From positions 944,875 to 1,008,874 of the forward strand of contig NZ_AP018929.1 in NCBI RefSeq assembly GCF_008326425.1: a stretch of DNA of 64,000 nucleotides. The letters are read 5' to 3'. This document shows, piece by piece, positions 9,035 through 18,812 of the stretch. The notes beneath the pieces are model-generated. The model did no database searches. It was not told the DNA's origin and saw only the letters and a list, made by a program, of their open reading frames with translations. Position 1 is the stretch's first letter; every line of letters starts with the position of its first letter. The translations under genes were made by a program, and so were the position numbers. The DNA is from Sulfuracidifex tepidarius. GTDB lineage: Archaea; Thermoproteota; Thermoprotei_A; Sulfolobales; Sulfolobaceae.

Positions 9035-9502
9035 CTAGATTGCCAACATCCCCATTATGAAAATCATATACACGATTGAAAGTGAGGCTATGGTCTGCCC
9101 TAACTTGATGAGCTTTCTCATGCCCTTGAGGTAAAAGACTGAGAGGACGATAAGGGTTATTGAAAGTATGAACGTGTTCACGTCTATGGAATCGATGATG
9201 AGGACTTGAGTTGCAGGAAGACTGGTATGAAGGAGTGTGAGGAAAGTGGGTCTACCCTGTTCGTTATACATTATCGCACCTGATGCGAAGGTCACGAACA
9301 TGGAGGACAGAGCAAGAGGCATAACTGCGTCCCTCATGGACTCGAAGTCTACCTTCAGGAGAGACGTAGAGATCACGAGGCCAGCGAAGAAGACCCCGGT
9401 CATCACGTGGACGTAGTTGAGGTAGATCAAGTCCCCTGTTAGGAGAGAAACGTATAGCCCGAAGACCGGGAGGAGTGAAATGAGGTTTATCCTTCTGAAC
9501 AT
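9035..9502 (-). CDS. Small polytopic membrane protein
   Basis: 155 residues, with four or five hydrophobic helices covering most of the length. Single histidines occur in membrane or border positions (YVHVMTG, LLHTSLP), so haem or copper binding is conceivable but not shown. No family recognised. It follows sulfocyanin on the same strand after 66 bases and may be co-transcribed with it, which would place it near the respiratory chain; this is inference from neighbourhood. Confidence 0.55.
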   Translation of the reverse strand: MFRRINLISLLPVFGLYVSLLTGDLIYLNYVHVMTGVFFAGLVISTSLLKVDFESMRDAVMPLALSSMFVTFASGAIMYNEQGRPTFLTLLHTSLPATQVLIIDSIDVNTFILSITLIVLSVFYLKGMRKLIKLGQTIASLSIVYMIFIMGMLAI

Positions 9503-9568
9503 TTCGATAAATGAGGTGAGCCTGATTTAAGGTTTAAAAGAGCAGTAGCTTTTTATAGACCTCTGACT

Positions 9569-10162
9569 TCAGCCCTCTAGGGAATAGGGGACGCTCACGT
9601 TGGACACAACCATGACAGCCCACATCCCCATCTCTGCATGGCCCGGGAAACCGCAGGCTAACCAGTAGACCCCAGGTGAGGAGTCCCACAGCGTGTATGC
9701 GGCCTCTCCCGGTTGCACGAAGGAGCTGTCGTAAGTCGATGGGGAACCTCCTACTGTAGCTAGGATTTCACCGTCATGTGCTATGTAAACTGAGTTGGGG
9801 ACGGGAGTAGTGTTTCTCACCACGTTTAAGTTGTGCGGTAACTCGCTTCCGTCGTAAAGGGATATGTTCACAGTCCAACCTTCAGGTATGTAGACCTTCA
9901 ACATGCCGTTCACAGTCCCGTTTATGTTCACACCACCGTTAACGTTTGGGTTGACACATAGATGCAGGAAGACCTCGTGTCCCTTATGCGGTAAGATCTT
10001 GGCTCCATCAGGGAGGTGAGTGGTTGTCACGTTTGTAGTCGACGTGGTACTGGTGACACTCTCTTGAGATTGGCTCGTCTGTTTCGAGGTCTCGAGGTAA
10101 AAGAACGAAGCTGTCAAGACCAGGAGTAAGGTAACCAATGGTACAACGTAATTCCTGTTCAT
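9569..10162 (-). CDS. soxE: Sulfocyanin-like blue copper protein
   Basis: A 197-residue membrane-anchored cupredoxin. Residues 7-22 form the anchor, followed by a Ser/Thr linker (25-50) and the copper domain. Ligands are His110 (ELPHNL), Cys170 and His175 in CGFPGH and Met180 in AEMGMW, the usual sulfocyanin set. Sulfocyanin carries electrons from a bc-type complex to a terminal oxidase (SoxM type) on the outer membrane face. No oxidase genes are in this window, so this may be an unlinked paralog; the symbol is given by family, not by locus. The promoter is very compact (see 10182-10195), suggesting a leaderless message. Confidence 0.8.
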   Translation of the reverse strand: MNRNYVVPLVTLLLVLTASFFYLETSKQTSQSQESVTSTTSTTNVTTTHLPDGAKILPHKGHEVFLHLCVNPNVNGGVNINGTVNGMLKVYIPEGWTVNISLYDGSELPHNLNVVRNTTPVPNSVYIAHDGEILATVGGSPSTYDSSFVQPGEAAYTLWDSSPGVYWLACGFPGHAEMGMWAVMVVSNVSVPYSLEG

Positions 10163-10181
10163 AAATTTTTTTGAAATAGAT

Positions 10182-10195
10182 TCACTTTAAAGTGA
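10182..10195 (-). promoter_or_regulatory. Palindromic TATA region of the sulfocyanin gene
   Basis: TCACTTTAAAGTGA is a perfect 14-bp palindrome whose centre, TTTAAA, lies about 26 bases before the ATG at 10162, the right distance for a TATA box of a leaderless transcript. The symmetry may be chance or may let a repressor cover the box. Confidence 0.5.
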
Positions 10196-10688
10196 TATCA
10201 CCGACAACCATATTATAGATTCCTGGGTCTCATTAGTGTTCACCTTACCTCACGAAGGACCGTGAAGCGTGAGCGGAAAGTAACTTGCAAAGCTGAAAAG
10301 AACGCTCATTTTATCATGAGTCCGCTTTGAATTTGAACGAAAACCGGGCGCCCATGGTCCTGGGTCTAATACGAGAATTTAGCGTGACATGAACACGACT
10401 TGGATTTCAAGTCTTTACATGAATCAAGATCTGTCTGTAGTCTTCTTCAAATTGGTCTGTTTGGTCTGATTGAAGTAAAAAAGCGTGTTCCTCCTGCAGC
10501 CTAGGCGGTCTTGATAGATACATGTACATGTTAACAATAGTGATGCAGAACGGGGCCATGATTAGAACTTGAGATCAGGGTAAGTGATATTATTATATGT
10601 GTATGTATATATATACGCCATTTCATAAGAAATAAGAGATGCAGTGTTTATGCTACAGTTTGAGAAAGGACTTAGAAAGCTGAAAACT
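10196..10688. other. Intergenic stretch, nothing recognised
   Basis: About 490 bases with no credible gene. It holds an alternating TATATGTGTATGTATATATAT tract near 10592-10616. No hairpin, tRNA or repeat family was found. Confidence 0.35.
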
Positions 10689-10999
10689 TCAGTTACGTGC
10701 AGGTCGTCTTCTTATACCTAAGTAACCTTGGTATAAGTTCCAGGCAGAGATGGAAAACTCGAAGACAGTATCGACTAAGATGATGTATGAGAGAAGTGGA
10801 GGGGAACCCAGGTAAAAGTACGGGAAACCACCAACGTGGCCAAGGAAAGCTTGTACACCAGTAGCCTAAACGTTGAGGAGGCTATCTTCTTGATGAAGAA
10901 GTTACCCTCGTAAGCGTTTCCTACCCTAGAGAGCGCCGTCCCGGTGGTGAGGAAGTCGTCGAAGTGGGCGAAGTAGAAAGCGAAGATCTCGACCCACAA
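10689..10999 (-). pseudogene. Decayed small membrane protein (DUF5658-like)
   Basis: From a TTG at 10999 the frame reads FYFAHFDDFLTTGTALSR and later NAYEGNFFIKK, which resembles the first part of short membrane proteins of the DUF5658 type. The frame then breaks near 10815; the next frame gives GFPYFYLGSPPLLSYI and a hydrophobic helix ending at the stop 10689-10691. One base change restores about 103 residues with three or four helices. Family name is a tentative recall. It starts immediately after the stop of the fragment upstream (TAATTG). Confidence 0.45.
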
Positions 11000-11241
11000 T
11001 TACCTCCTGTACACCAGGATTACCCCTATCAGGATAGAGATTCCCACGCCTATCAACGCAAGGTTGATGTCGTGTGCAGTAATCGTGAATTGAAAGGAAT
11101 GGGCATAGCGGAGGTGGACGTGAGCGAATGAGTGGCGTTCTGCGGTTCAGTTGCGTTCTCACCTATGATTATTGAACCGTTCTGTCTGCCCACCCACGGA
11201 AAAACCGAAAAGTTTACCGTCTCAGGAAGCAATTGGCTCAT
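11000..11241 (-). pseudogene. C-terminal fragment of an exported, membrane-anchored protein
   Basis: Two frames together give an outside segment with Asn-X-Ser/Thr sites (NGSIIIGENATEPQNATHS) followed, after a frameshift near 11100, by a closing membrane helix DINLALIGVGISILIGVILV and a basic VYRR end. There is no credible start. It looks like the tail of a longer gene that was lost. The pattern (exported Ser/Thr/Asn-rich domain plus C-terminal span) matches many archaeal surface proteins. Confidence 0.4.
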
Positions 11242-11612
11242 AAGGAAAAAATTAAACTCTTTATTTATTGTTTTTCGTAAGTCGGGTCAAGATTGTATGA
11301 ATGGAGGCGAGTCGGTATATGACAGGTTAATGGTACCGGTAGCATTTGAGAATCATTACTCCCATAGCGTCGACGTTGATACTACCTTTATCAGATAGGA
11401 ACTGAAAGACAACGTACGCGTATTAGTTGTCGTAATAACCCTAAAAATATAGAATTTGGTTTCTTTACATATAGCGTTTATCTCCATATTCCACTTGGTT
11501 AGAAACCACCTAGGACTATTTGACGTCTCTTTTCAACTATTCGTATTTTGATGGCAAAAATTAACGTGTTGCCAAGCCTTATAAACGCGTTTCGGCGATC
11601 GTAATACTAGAC
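11242..11612. other. Intergenic stretch, nothing recognised
   Basis: A plus-strand frame at 11132-11398 is a shadow of the fragment above and has no start signal. The rest is AT-rich. Nothing further can be supported. Confidence 0.35.
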
Positions 11613-11787
11613 GTGAAAATGACGAGAGGAAAGACGCGTTATAAATACGGGGATTATATTTTACGTGATGAGGAAAGGTCGGCATTACGTTTACAAGGTA
11701 GAGCATGAGGAAGGTAACGTAAGGGAAACTTACGTAGGACCTTTAACCGATGTAGTTGAATCGTATATCAAATTGAAATCAGGGTAG
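11613..11787 (+). pseudogene. Frameshifted copy of a small tRNA-adjacent protein
   Basis: A GTG at 11613 opens [18 protein letters not shown], then the frame shifts by one base near 11665 and continues [20 protein letters not shown] with the end [11 protein letters not shown], stop at 11785-11787. Removing one base gives about 57 residues. Alternatively a 40-residue protein could start at the GTG/ATG at 11665-11670. It is related to the gene at 23231 (GRYYVY...HHYVGSLEMVIQTYLE). Both lie directly beside a tRNA gene on the opposite strand. Function unknown. Confidence 0.5.
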
Positions 11788-11829
11788 TAGGGGGTACCCC
11801 CTACAAGGGGGTGTGGGGGTATCCCACAG

Positions 11830-11906
<77 letters not shown>

Positions 11907-11949
11907 CATCATTTAAGACTACCCTGAGGTAAAAAAGTTTTTTACAAGG

Positions 11950-12195
11950 TCACCTCCTGAATGACCTGAGGAGAATTATGTTCAGCAAATAGAAACCAAC
12001 TGCTATCACTGTGAGGACTATGCCTAGGATCACGAAGTCGCCGGCGTAGTTTGACGGGCCTTCGCCGAAGAAGATAGGGAAAGGCCCTATCAGGACTACT
12101 CCTCCGAACCCGGCGGTCGGACTTGTTATGCTCCCCGCTATCACCAGAGCGAACCCCAGGAGGATGATCAGGAAGCCCAACAAGATTAACCTCAT
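11950..12195 (-). CDS. DUF131-like small membrane protein
   Basis: 81 residues with two long membrane helices (about 3-22 and 52-75) separated by GGVVLIGPFPIFFG, the characteristic loop of the archaeal DUF131 family. Function of the family is unknown. The start at 12195 is divergent from the SelB-like gene at 12243, leaving a 47-base shared promoter region. Confidence 0.7.
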   Translation of the reverse strand: MRLILLGFLIILLGFALVIAGSITSPTAGFGGVVLIGPFPIFFGEGPSNYAGDFVILGIVLTVIAVGFYLLNIILLRSFRR

Positions 12196-12242
12196 AAGTG
12201 TAGAATCTGCTTTACCACTAATAAGTCTGAACGTGAGATTTC

Positions 12243-13142
12243 ATGTACTTCGGGAACATAACTTCGGTGCTCTCATCTGACCCTCAGAGAGCCGGGAAGA
12301 TAGCTGAAAGGCTTGGAAAGCTACACGAGAACGCGAAGGTCAACATCTATTACAGGAGAAACGGAGACTACATAAGGTCAGTGTTGGTGGGTACCCAGTA
12401 CCCTGAGAAGGTCATCTGTCTGGCTGAGGCTGTGAGCATGTCCTCAACGGTAATATTGAACGTCCCGGACTCCCCTAAGTGGACTGACGGTGAGTTGGGG
12501 CTTCTGGCCGACTCTAGCGGGGCTAAGGTAATTATCACGAGTTCATTACCGGAGGACAAGGTCAGGAAGGTATTCAAGGGAATAGGGATAGAGAACGCTG
12601 AAATAGTTCAGGAAGTGAACGACATACCCGAAGGGGAAGAGAGGGACAGGGGTTTCGTTTACGTAGACAAGGCGTTCAACGTGAAGGGGGTCGGAACCGT
12701 GGTCACGGGGTTCTCGTTCACTCAGGTAGAGTTGCACGAAAAGCTCACAGCAGTCCCCGTGAATAAAGAGGTCGAGGTAAAGACGATCCAAGTTCTGGAC
12801 GAAGACCAGAAAGGAGTTAAAGGAGGAGTGAGGATAGGTTTCTCCCTCAGGAACGCTAAAGAAGAGGACATGAAGGACGCATACTCCCTAGTGAAGAACG
12901 CTCCCCTTTTGAAGGAGTTTGAAGCCGAGGTCGTGACATATCCCTGGGCTCAGGTCCAGGAAGGGAACTATCACGTGGTAGGCGGGGGAGTTGCCGTGAC
13001 GTCTACCCTTAAAGTCGGCGGGGGAACGGCACAGGTGAGCCTAAGCTCTCCACTCCCTAAGGTGGAAAGGTACCTTCTCCTGAACGTTAACGTGAAACAG
13101 GGGAAGCCAAGAGTCTTGGGTTACTTGAAGCCCAAATCTTGA
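12243..13142 (+). CDS. SelB/EF-Tu-like protein without a GTPase signature
   Basis: A 299-residue protein. The middle (around residues 140-165) contains AFNVKGVGTVVTGFSFTQVE, which is the start of translation-factor domain 2 as in SelB. Upstream, where a GTPase should be, there is no P-loop GxxxxGKS/T, no DxxG and no NKxD. The first 140 residues keep an alternating strand/helix pattern (KVICLAEAV, STVILNVPD, AKVIITSS). It therefore looks like a SelB-type factor that has lost nucleotide binding. The C-terminal third is unknown. Single gene, divergent from the DUF131-like gene. Confidence 0.6.
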   Translation: MYFGNITSVLSSDPQRAGKIAERLGKLHENAKVNIYYRRNGDYIRSVLVGTQYPEKVICLAEAVSMSSTVILNVPDSPKWTDGELGLLADSSGAKVIITSSLPEDKVRKVFKGIGIENAEIVQEVNDIPEGEERDRGFVYVDKAFNVKGVGTVVTGFSFTQVELHEKLTAVPVNKEVEVKTIQVLDEDQKGVKGGVRIGFSLRNAKEEDMKDAYSLVKNAPLLKEFEAEVVTYPWAQVQEGNYHVVGGGVAVTSTLKVGGGTAQVSLSSPLPKVERYLLLNVNVKQGKPRVLGYLKPKS

Positions 13143-13175
13143 GTTCGTTTCTCAAGTTTCTCTCTATCTTATCAG

Positions 13176-13436
13176 CTATTTCACTTCCACTTCTTCTCCC
13201 TTCGGGACTACCTCCTCTAAAGACGATGAGTCCACAACTATCACCATCAGCATGGCTTCGTCGGTGTGTTTGTAGACTTCGTCGTAGATCTCGTTCATGA
13301 GTCTGTTCCTGTCCCTACAGGAGGAATGTACCCCGACAACTAAGTAGAAGAAACCGTCTTTGTCCACGAAAAGCCTCGTTTTCCCTCCTTTCCTTCTAGC
13401 AACTTCGACGCCATTCTTCACGTATTCCGGGATCAA
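13176..13436 (-). CDS. Conserved-looking small protein of unknown function
   Basis: 86 residues, soluble, mixed alpha/beta (TRLFVDKDGFFYLVVGVHS, AMLMVIVVDSS), acidic C-terminus. Codon use and a start next to an AT-rich promoter support a real gene. No motif recognised. It converges with the SelB-like gene. Confidence 0.55.
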   Translation of the reverse strand: MIPEYVKNGVEVARRKGGKTRLFVDKDGFFYLVVGVHSSCRDRNRLMNEIYDEVYKHTDEAMLMVIVVDSSSLEEVVPKGEEVEVK

Positions 13437-13580
13437 GTTCCTCTCAATATAAAACGATTCCTAGGTTAAAACTTTTCTCAAATTGCTATTTAATCTTATT
13501 TTTTTAAAGGATAATTAAATAAAAGCTTAAAAAAGAGATATACTTAAAAATGATATTCTTATTTTTTTGTTTAGGTAAGA

Positions 13581-15191
13581 ATGTTTAGCTCTAAAATCTT
13601 GGTTTTATTTTTAGGGATCATAATGGTTCTCTCGGCCGTCTCGGCCTTAGAGATCATTGAGGCAATGCCTACATCGACTCAAGCGACCATGACACAAGGA
13701 GAGTACATGACATGCTACAACCAGTTCAACGGAACTTACTTCCCATACAAGGTGATGGTGACTTACTTCCCAGGGAACTACAGCGGGGGAATGGGGTTCC
13801 CGTCAAAATGGACTGTCACCAATGACGGTCAGGAGCATAACGCAGTCGTACCTACCACGAGCACAGCTCTCATGCAGGGAGTGAGCTGGGAGCTTCCCTT
13901 GAATAACTACGTCGGTGGAGTTGCGATACCTCTCACGACGCCCGATACCAGGTTACCTTGGGCCCAACAACTTGGAGTTAAGGGAGCACTGGTGATGCAG
14001 ACCCAGATGGCCGGAGAGCCCTTAGGAGTGACATTGGCTGACAACTTGCTCTTCGCAACTGAGGACAGCATGATGGGTAGCATATCTGCTATAAACCCAG
14101 TCACGGGGCAAATAGTGTGGACTGCGACGGGTCTTGCTGGACAAGCCATGAACAACGCAATAGTCTACAAGGGACTTGTCATAGTGTCTGTAGGAGGAGT
14201 ATGTTTCACCTTCTCTCAGTTCGTGCACTACGAGACCCACCACTACAACGAGATAATGAGGGCTAGGAACGGTGCTATATACGCTTTCAATGCAACGGAC
14301 GGCAGGTTAGTCTGGATGATATTCACCAAGGGCGAGGCAATGCCTGCTCCAGCTGTTTACCACGGCGTCTTAGCTTACACTACAGGCGGAGGGTGCTTCG
14401 CAGCAGTTAACGCTACCACAGGTCAAATGCTATGGAAGGACAGCTTCCCAGGATACATGGGGAACATGGCCAGCGTGAACTATTACGTGATGCCTAACGG
14501 GACTCCGCTCTTCATAGCCGGGTTCACCTACACCGTTGCTCCTTACGGATTCCTCCTCGCAGTGAACGGGCTTAACGGGAGGTTAGCGTGGAACGCGACA
14601 ATGCCGTCTCCCTACGTAGGGGCTAACACCGGGCTCGGGGACGTACCTCCAGCAGTAGATCAGCAAGCGGGGCTGGTGATAGACAACGACATAGCTAACT
14701 TCAATGCAAGCAGTAACACAGTCGACACAGTGACGTTCGCACTCAATGCAAGCACTGGTAAACCGGTGTGGGCTACGAACTTGGGAACTGGAATAATACC
14801 GCCAGCCTTCAAGGGAGGTATGCCGACCATACATGGGAACTTCATCTATGACGGATCACCTTCTCTAGGTATAGTAGCGAAGCTTTACGTGAACAACGGT
14901 AGCATAGTCTGGGAGACAAGGTTACCAGATCTCAAGATACCTCCGCAGTTACCGGGCGGACCTAGGGGAAGCCCAACATATTACCACGGACTGTTGTGGG
15001 TCGCAGCTGGAAGTAGAGTATACGTCCTGAGCCCAACTACTGGAGACGTGCTTTCCATGTATTACGTCGGAGGAAGGATGGGAATAGTCAACCCAGTGAT
15101 AACCGGAGGGACTATGTATCTCTCTAACAGTTACGGATGGGTCGTGGCTATACCTTTAAGTCAGATATTCCCAGATTGGGAGAGCTATTAA
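13581..15191 (+). CDS. Secreted PQQ-propeller protein, tetrathionate hydrolase-like
   Basis: A 536-residue exported protein: signal peptide at 1-23 (LGIIMVLSAVSALE), then repeated beta-propeller blades with the quinoprotein signature (NPVTGQIVW, NATDGRLVW, NATTGQMLW, NGLNGRLAW, NASTGKPVW, SPTTGDVLS). Length and order match the extracellular tetrathionate hydrolases of Acidianus and related acidophiles, which split tetrathionate to thiosulfate, sulfur and sulfate and do not need PQQ. Assignment to that enzyme rather than another secreted quinoprotein-fold protein is inference. The upstream 140 bases are extremely AT-rich, as expected of a strong promoter. Confidence 0.65.
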   Translation: MFSSKILVLFLGIIMVLSAVSALEIIEAMPTSTQATMTQGEYMTCYNQFNGTYFPYKVMVTYFPGNYSGGMGFPSKWTVTNDGQEHNAVVPTTSTALMQGVSWELPLNNYVGGVAIPLTTPDTRLPWAQQLGVKGALVMQTQMAGEPLGVTLADNLLFATEDSMMGSISAINPVTGQIVWTATGLAGQAMNNAIVYKGLVIVSVGGVCFTFSQFVHYETHHYNEIMRARNGAIYAFNATDGRLVWMIFTKGEAMPAPAVYHGVLAYTTGGGCFAAVNATTGQMLWKDSFPGYMGNMASVNYYVMPNGTPLFIAGFTYTVAPYGFLLAVNGLNGRLAWNATMPSPYVGANTGLGDVPPAVDQQAGLVIDNDIANFNASSNTVDTVTFALNASTGKPVWATNLGTGIIPPAFKGGMPTIHGNFIYDGSPSLGIVAKLYVNNGSIVWETRLPDLKIPPQLPGGPRGSPTYYHGLLWVAAGSRVYVLSPTTGDVLSMYYVGGRMGIVNPVITGGTMYLSNSYGWVVAIPLSQIFPDWESY

Positions 15192-15659
15192 ATCCTGAAA
15201 TAAAAGAGAGGAAAGGAATATTCTAACAAAAAAGTTTTTTCTTCGTTCTGTCTTTCAATTATTCCCTTCCCATAAGAAGGGAGTGAAACGTCTTCATCTT
15301 TTCCTTTCAACTCGGGCTTTATTTCAATTCATTAACTAGTAATCTAAGACTTTCTTATATACTAGAACCAATGATTTTTTTAATTCCTATATTTATTTAT
15401 ATTAGAAATTATCTATTTTCTAAGAAAATTCTTTAATAAAACGATTAGAATATAATTAAGTAAAGAATATTCCAGCTGATATCCGAACTTCCGTCGTAGC
15501 CTCAGAACCTACTCTGGCGTAGTTAAGTACCCAGGAGCCGGTTTGAAACGTAATACAAAATATTTGAAAAGACATGGGCAAGTAAAAATCAGTTTATACA
15601 GTTCAAACTATTGAATAGCGTACGTAAACTTATATAAAATGAATGAGTAGAATATCCTC
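15192..15659. other. Long AT-rich intergenic region
   Basis: About 470 bases between two plus-strand genes. It includes T tracts just after the propeller gene (15231-15241), likely a terminator, and the promoter of the APC permease. No small gene or repeat was found. Confidence 0.4.
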
Positions 15660-17225
15660 ATGTCCGGAGATAAGGGTTTAAAGAAAGAGATTGGTCTGAA
15701 GTCCCTCACTATAATAGGAATATCTTCAGCTGTAGCTACTGCCATATTCTTCAGCCCTCTCGAGATGTCGGAAGTCGCTGGACCAGGGAGCATGTTCTCG
15801 TGGTTACTGGGGATATTCTTCTACATCATGATATCTGTGACTTACATAGAGTTGTCCCAGAACTATCCCGAAGCGGGAGGACCTTCAAGGTTCTCCATCT
15901 ACAGCCACGGGGCCGTGACGAACCTCATAAACGCCATGGCTGATCTAGTCTGGTACATTTTCATTCCGCCAATTGAGGCTTTCGCCACAATAGAAGGTCT
16001 TTCTTTCATTTTCCCCTCACTCCTTGTCAATGGGGTTCCAACGCTTGAGGGAGCTCTGGTTGGAGTCCTCATCATGTTGGGTTACATACCTTTCAACTAC
16101 TACGGAGTAAAGACGTTCGCCAAGGTCACGTCCGGGTTCGGCACCATCAAGTACGTGATTTACCTACTCCCGGCTTTCCTTCTCCTCCTGGTCTATTACA
16201 ACCCAGCTAACTTGACTTCATATCACGTCCTTCCTTTCGGAGTAGGAGGAATATTCGCCGCCATGCCTTACGCCATGTTCGCATTCGGAGGGGCAAGGGT
16301 GATCCCGGACTTAGCTGAGGAGGTCAAGAACAAGACCTACCTTATTTACGCACTCATCATAACCGTAGTAAGCGAAGGAATAATCTACTTGTTCTTTAAC
16401 TTCACCTTCTTAACCGACTTGAACTGGGCTAAGCTAGGCCTCACCCCAGGAGACTGGGCAGGGCTTGCAAACGTCCAAGGGAACCCTTTCATTGACCTAG
16501 CTTCCTCGCACAACGCTGAACTCGCACTGATACTCCTCCTGATAGGAGGAATCGTAGGTCCTTTCCTAACCGGGTACGTCTACATGGGTACTGGGGCTAG
16601 AGTCCTCTTCGCCAGCGCAAGGTCTGGGTTCGTCAATAGCAAAATGATGGAGTTACACGAGAAATATGCTATACCTTACTGGGCATTGATAGTTTTCGCT
16701 GTCGTGGGATCTGTAATAGCTTTCCTTTTCGCTCCAGTTCCCTCCATATACGGGCTGATAGACGACGCAACCGTAGCCGGTTACATAGGTTTCGCCACCA
16801 ACCCAGTCGCTTTGATGGTGCTCAGAAAGCAAGGGGCTACCAGTTACAGGGTAACCGCCGGGTCCGTGATAGCGCCGATAGCTTTCATAGCTTCAGGGCT
16901 CATAGTCTTCTGGAGCGGATGGCCTGCAGTGCCTTACTCGGTAGTGATACTGGCTGCAGTGAGCGGTGTCCTAGGCTTAATAGGGAAAGTGAAGGAGGGA
17001 TTCCTCGAGTCCCTGTGGTACATGGGTTACATAGCTTTCCTGACCTTCATGACTTTCATAGGCTCTGACGGTGCCATGAGTCTAGTGTCGTTTGACATGT
17101 CGACCGTGATAGTAGCGTTGGTATCGCTTGTAGTCTTCTATCCTCTCGGCATAGTCCAGGGGCTCAAACAGAGGAACTTCGAAGTCCACACAGAAGCTTT
17201 AGGCAGCAAAGAGGAGAACGAGTGA
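15660..17225 (+). CDS. APC-superfamily amino acid permease
   Basis: A 521-residue, 12-span (possibly 14) carrier. The N-terminal helix pair carries [20 protein letters not shown] and the family pattern [11 protein letters not shown] and EAGGPSRF, as in amino-acid/polyamine antiporters. Helix 6 region [15 protein letters not shown] matches the conserved APC segment FGGxExxxxxAEExKN, here with Ala-Arg instead of the usual Glu. Substrate unknown; amino acids are most likely. Single gene with its own promoter. Confidence 0.8.
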   Translation: MSGDKGLKKEIGLKSLTIIGISSAVATAIFFSPLEMSEVAGPGSMFSWLLGIFFYIMISVTYIELSQNYPEAGGPSRFSIYSHGAVTNLINAMADLVWYIFIPPIEAFATIEGLSFIFPSLLVNGVPTLEGALVGVLIMLGYIPFNYYGVKTFAKVTSGFGTIKYVIYLLPAFLLLLVYYNPANLTSYHVLPFGVGGIFAAMPYAMFAFGGARVIPDLAEEVKNKTYLIYALIITVVSEGIIYLFFNFTFLTDLNWAKLGLTPGDWAGLANVQGNPFIDLASSHNAELALILLLIGGIVGPFLTGYVYMGTGARVLFASARSGFVNSKMMELHEKYAIPYWALIVFAVVGSVIAFLFAPVPSIYGLIDDATVAGYIGFATNPVALMVLRKQGATSYRVTAGSVIAPIAFIASGLIVFWSGWPAVPYSVVILAAVSGVLGLIGKVKEGFLESLWYMGYIAFLTFMTFIGSDGAMSLVSFDMSTVIVALVSLVVFYPLGIVQGLKQRNFEVHTEALGSKEENE

Positions 17226-17604
17226 AAAAATAAGCCAAGCCTTTTCTTCTGCTTAAAAAAATTCTTTTTTCTCTTCTTTCTCTAGCCCGAAACTATCCTC
17301 TTTAAGCCTTGATACCAAATTGAGAATCAAATTGAGAGTTATTATAGAAGTTCTCTGTGAGGACTTCGCAAGAATAAGCTTAGGGTGGAATGTCTTGAAT
17401 CTAGCTAACTACCGCGGTGTTCATGTTAGCGTCTATAGGACTTCGCTCTCTATAAGCTCCAGTGCTTCCCATTGAGAGAAGAAATTTTTGCCTATTTCTC
17501 TCATTCGGGAGTCTAAGTTATCCTCCAACTTAGCGAAATGATTTTTTAATCCTTATACAGTTATTATTTTCTATTAACTCTTTTTCAAAAAACTTTTCAC
17601 TGCA
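17226..17604. other. Intergenic stretch with a possible transposase tail
   Basis: On the minus strand, 17401-17482 reads FLLSMGSTGAYRERSPIDAN followed by MNTAVVS and a stop. It is unlike a random frame and resembles the C-terminal end of an archaeal insertion-sequence protein, but I cannot name it. An 8-bp inverted repeat (TGAGAGAA/TTCTCTCA) flanks 17473-17504. The rest shows nothing. Confidence 0.25.
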
Positions 17605-18177
17605 TCACTTTAGCTTGTTCTTCAAATGGTTGAACTCCGTCTGAGAAAGCAATTCCTTCATAACCTGAAAAGCTACCTCTCTGTATGGGCTAACGTCTAA
17701 TTCCCTTCTCTCATCTAGACACAACTCGGCTCTGAGCTGTTCGTCCCTAAGTCTCCCGAGTTCCTTAGCGACACCCTTTAGCCTGGCATCTCTAAGCCCC
17801 AAGCTCTCGAGTAAGAAAAGACACTCCCTCACTTTCTTCCTCAATGGATGCAATTCCCTCTCCTGTGGTATGAGGGACATGAGGTGGAAAACCCTCTCAG
17901 CTATGATCAGCCTAGACCCGGGGGTTCTTGGGAGAATACATTTCTCAACTTCCATTTTCCTAGCTTTATAATGAGGCAGAGGAACGCATGAAGCTACTGT
18001 GGCATCTCTCAACTTCCCAAGCGATTTCATTTCCTTTTTCACCTTTTTCACACACTCTCCAGAGGACAGGACCCTCGCGACCACTAGGTACTTCCTGAGC
18101 TCTACCCTCCTCTTGTGCACGCCTTTAGCTCTGATTGCCTTGAGGAGATGGAAGTTGGCGTACTTCTCTGGTCTCAA
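17605..18177 (-). CDS. CHAD-domain protein
   Basis: 190 residues, all-helical, very rich in Lys and Arg. Conserved CHAD features are visible: HKRRVELRKYLVVARVL (HxxRxxxRkl motif near residues 21-37), a second basic LGKLRDATVASCVPLPHY, then LRKKVRECLFLLESLG and LGRLRDEQLRAELCLDE. CHAD domains bind polyphosphate. It overlaps the upstream kinase-like gene by 4 bases and is the last gene of the Ppx operon, so a role as polyphosphate-binding partner of these enzymes is a good inference. Half the length of a two-repeat CHAD protein. Confidence 0.75.
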   Translation of the reverse strand: MRPEKYANFHLLKAIRAKGVHKRRVELRKYLVVARVLSSGECVKKVKKEMKSLGKLRDATVASCVPLPHYKARKMEVEKCILPRTPGSRLIIAERVFHLMSLIPQERELHPLRKKVRECLFLLESLGLRDARLKGVAKELGRLRDEQLRAELCLDERRELDVSPYREVAFQVMKELLSQTEFNHLKNKLK

Positions 18178-18812
18178 CGTTTCAGGAACCCCTCCACGTA
18201 TGAGGTTATCTCCTTGTTAGTCTGATCGAAAGTCTTGTTAGTCCTGAACGCCATTCCTCCGGAACTTTCAGTCAACATAGTCAAGTTGGATTGGAACTTA
18301 TTGACGTACCTCAGGAAGGAATGGAAGAGGTCCTCGTTTATGCACAAGTCTACGGCTGAAGTTAAAGGATCCAGAAACCCCCTCTTCTTTATTATCCTCC
18401 TCACTATGACCTTTGGGGGAGAGATGAGGGAGATGGAAATGTCAGGCTTAGGAAGGATGGAGAGCACACCGTCAACCCATTCACGGTCTAGTTTTCGCGT
18501 CAGAGCCCAAGACTTCAACGTGTTAGTGTAACCGTCTGCTATGACTATGAAACCCGACTTGATGGAAGGTTTGATCGCGTTTTCTGCTTGGTCAGCCAGA
18601 TCGGTAGCGTAGGCGAGGAAAAGAGTGAAACGCTGGAAAACTATGTTCCTCTTCACCTCGCTGAGTGGTTCGCTCATCAGTTGCGACGTCTGAAGCCCTA
18701 TGATCGAGACGACGTACCCCATGTCCTCTAGCCACTTCTTGAGGGCCTCGACGTGGAGGGTCCTCCCTGAACCCTCAACCCCGTCAACTGAGATTAAGAG
18801 TCCTCTTTCCAA
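18174..18812 (-). CDS. Thymidylate-kinase-like protein with altered P-loop
   Basis: 212 residues, a paralog of the next gene. The P-loop is G11-V-E-G-S-G-R17-T18, with Arg where the phosphate-binding Lys should be, and the DRY/DRF motif is replaced by ADGY. The LID region [10 protein letters not shown] is basic. The fold is kept but ordinary dTMP kinase activity is doubtful. It overlaps both neighbours (18794-18812 and 18174-18177), so its dose is coupled to the kinase and the CHAD protein. A regulatory or partner subunit, or a kinase with a different acceptor, would fit. Confidence 0.7.
   Translation of the reverse strand: MERGLLISVDGVEGSGRTLHVEALKKWLEDMGYVVSIIGLQTSQLMSEPLSEVKRNIVFQRFTLFLAYATDLADQAENAIKPSIKSGFIVIADGYTNTLKSWALTRKLDREWVDGVLSILPKPDISISLISPPKVIVRRIIKKRGFLDPLTSAVDLCINEDLFHSFLRYVNKFQSNLTMLTESSGGMAFRTNKTFDQTNKEITSYVEGFLKR

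Noticed and set aside
10592-10616. Alternating TA/TG tract as a possible origin or repeat
   Set aside because: Too short and alone; no Orc1/Cdc6 gene or origin-recognition boxes nearby.
11132-11398. 88-codon plus-strand frame
   Set aside because: No start context and lies over the debris of an exported protein on the other strand.
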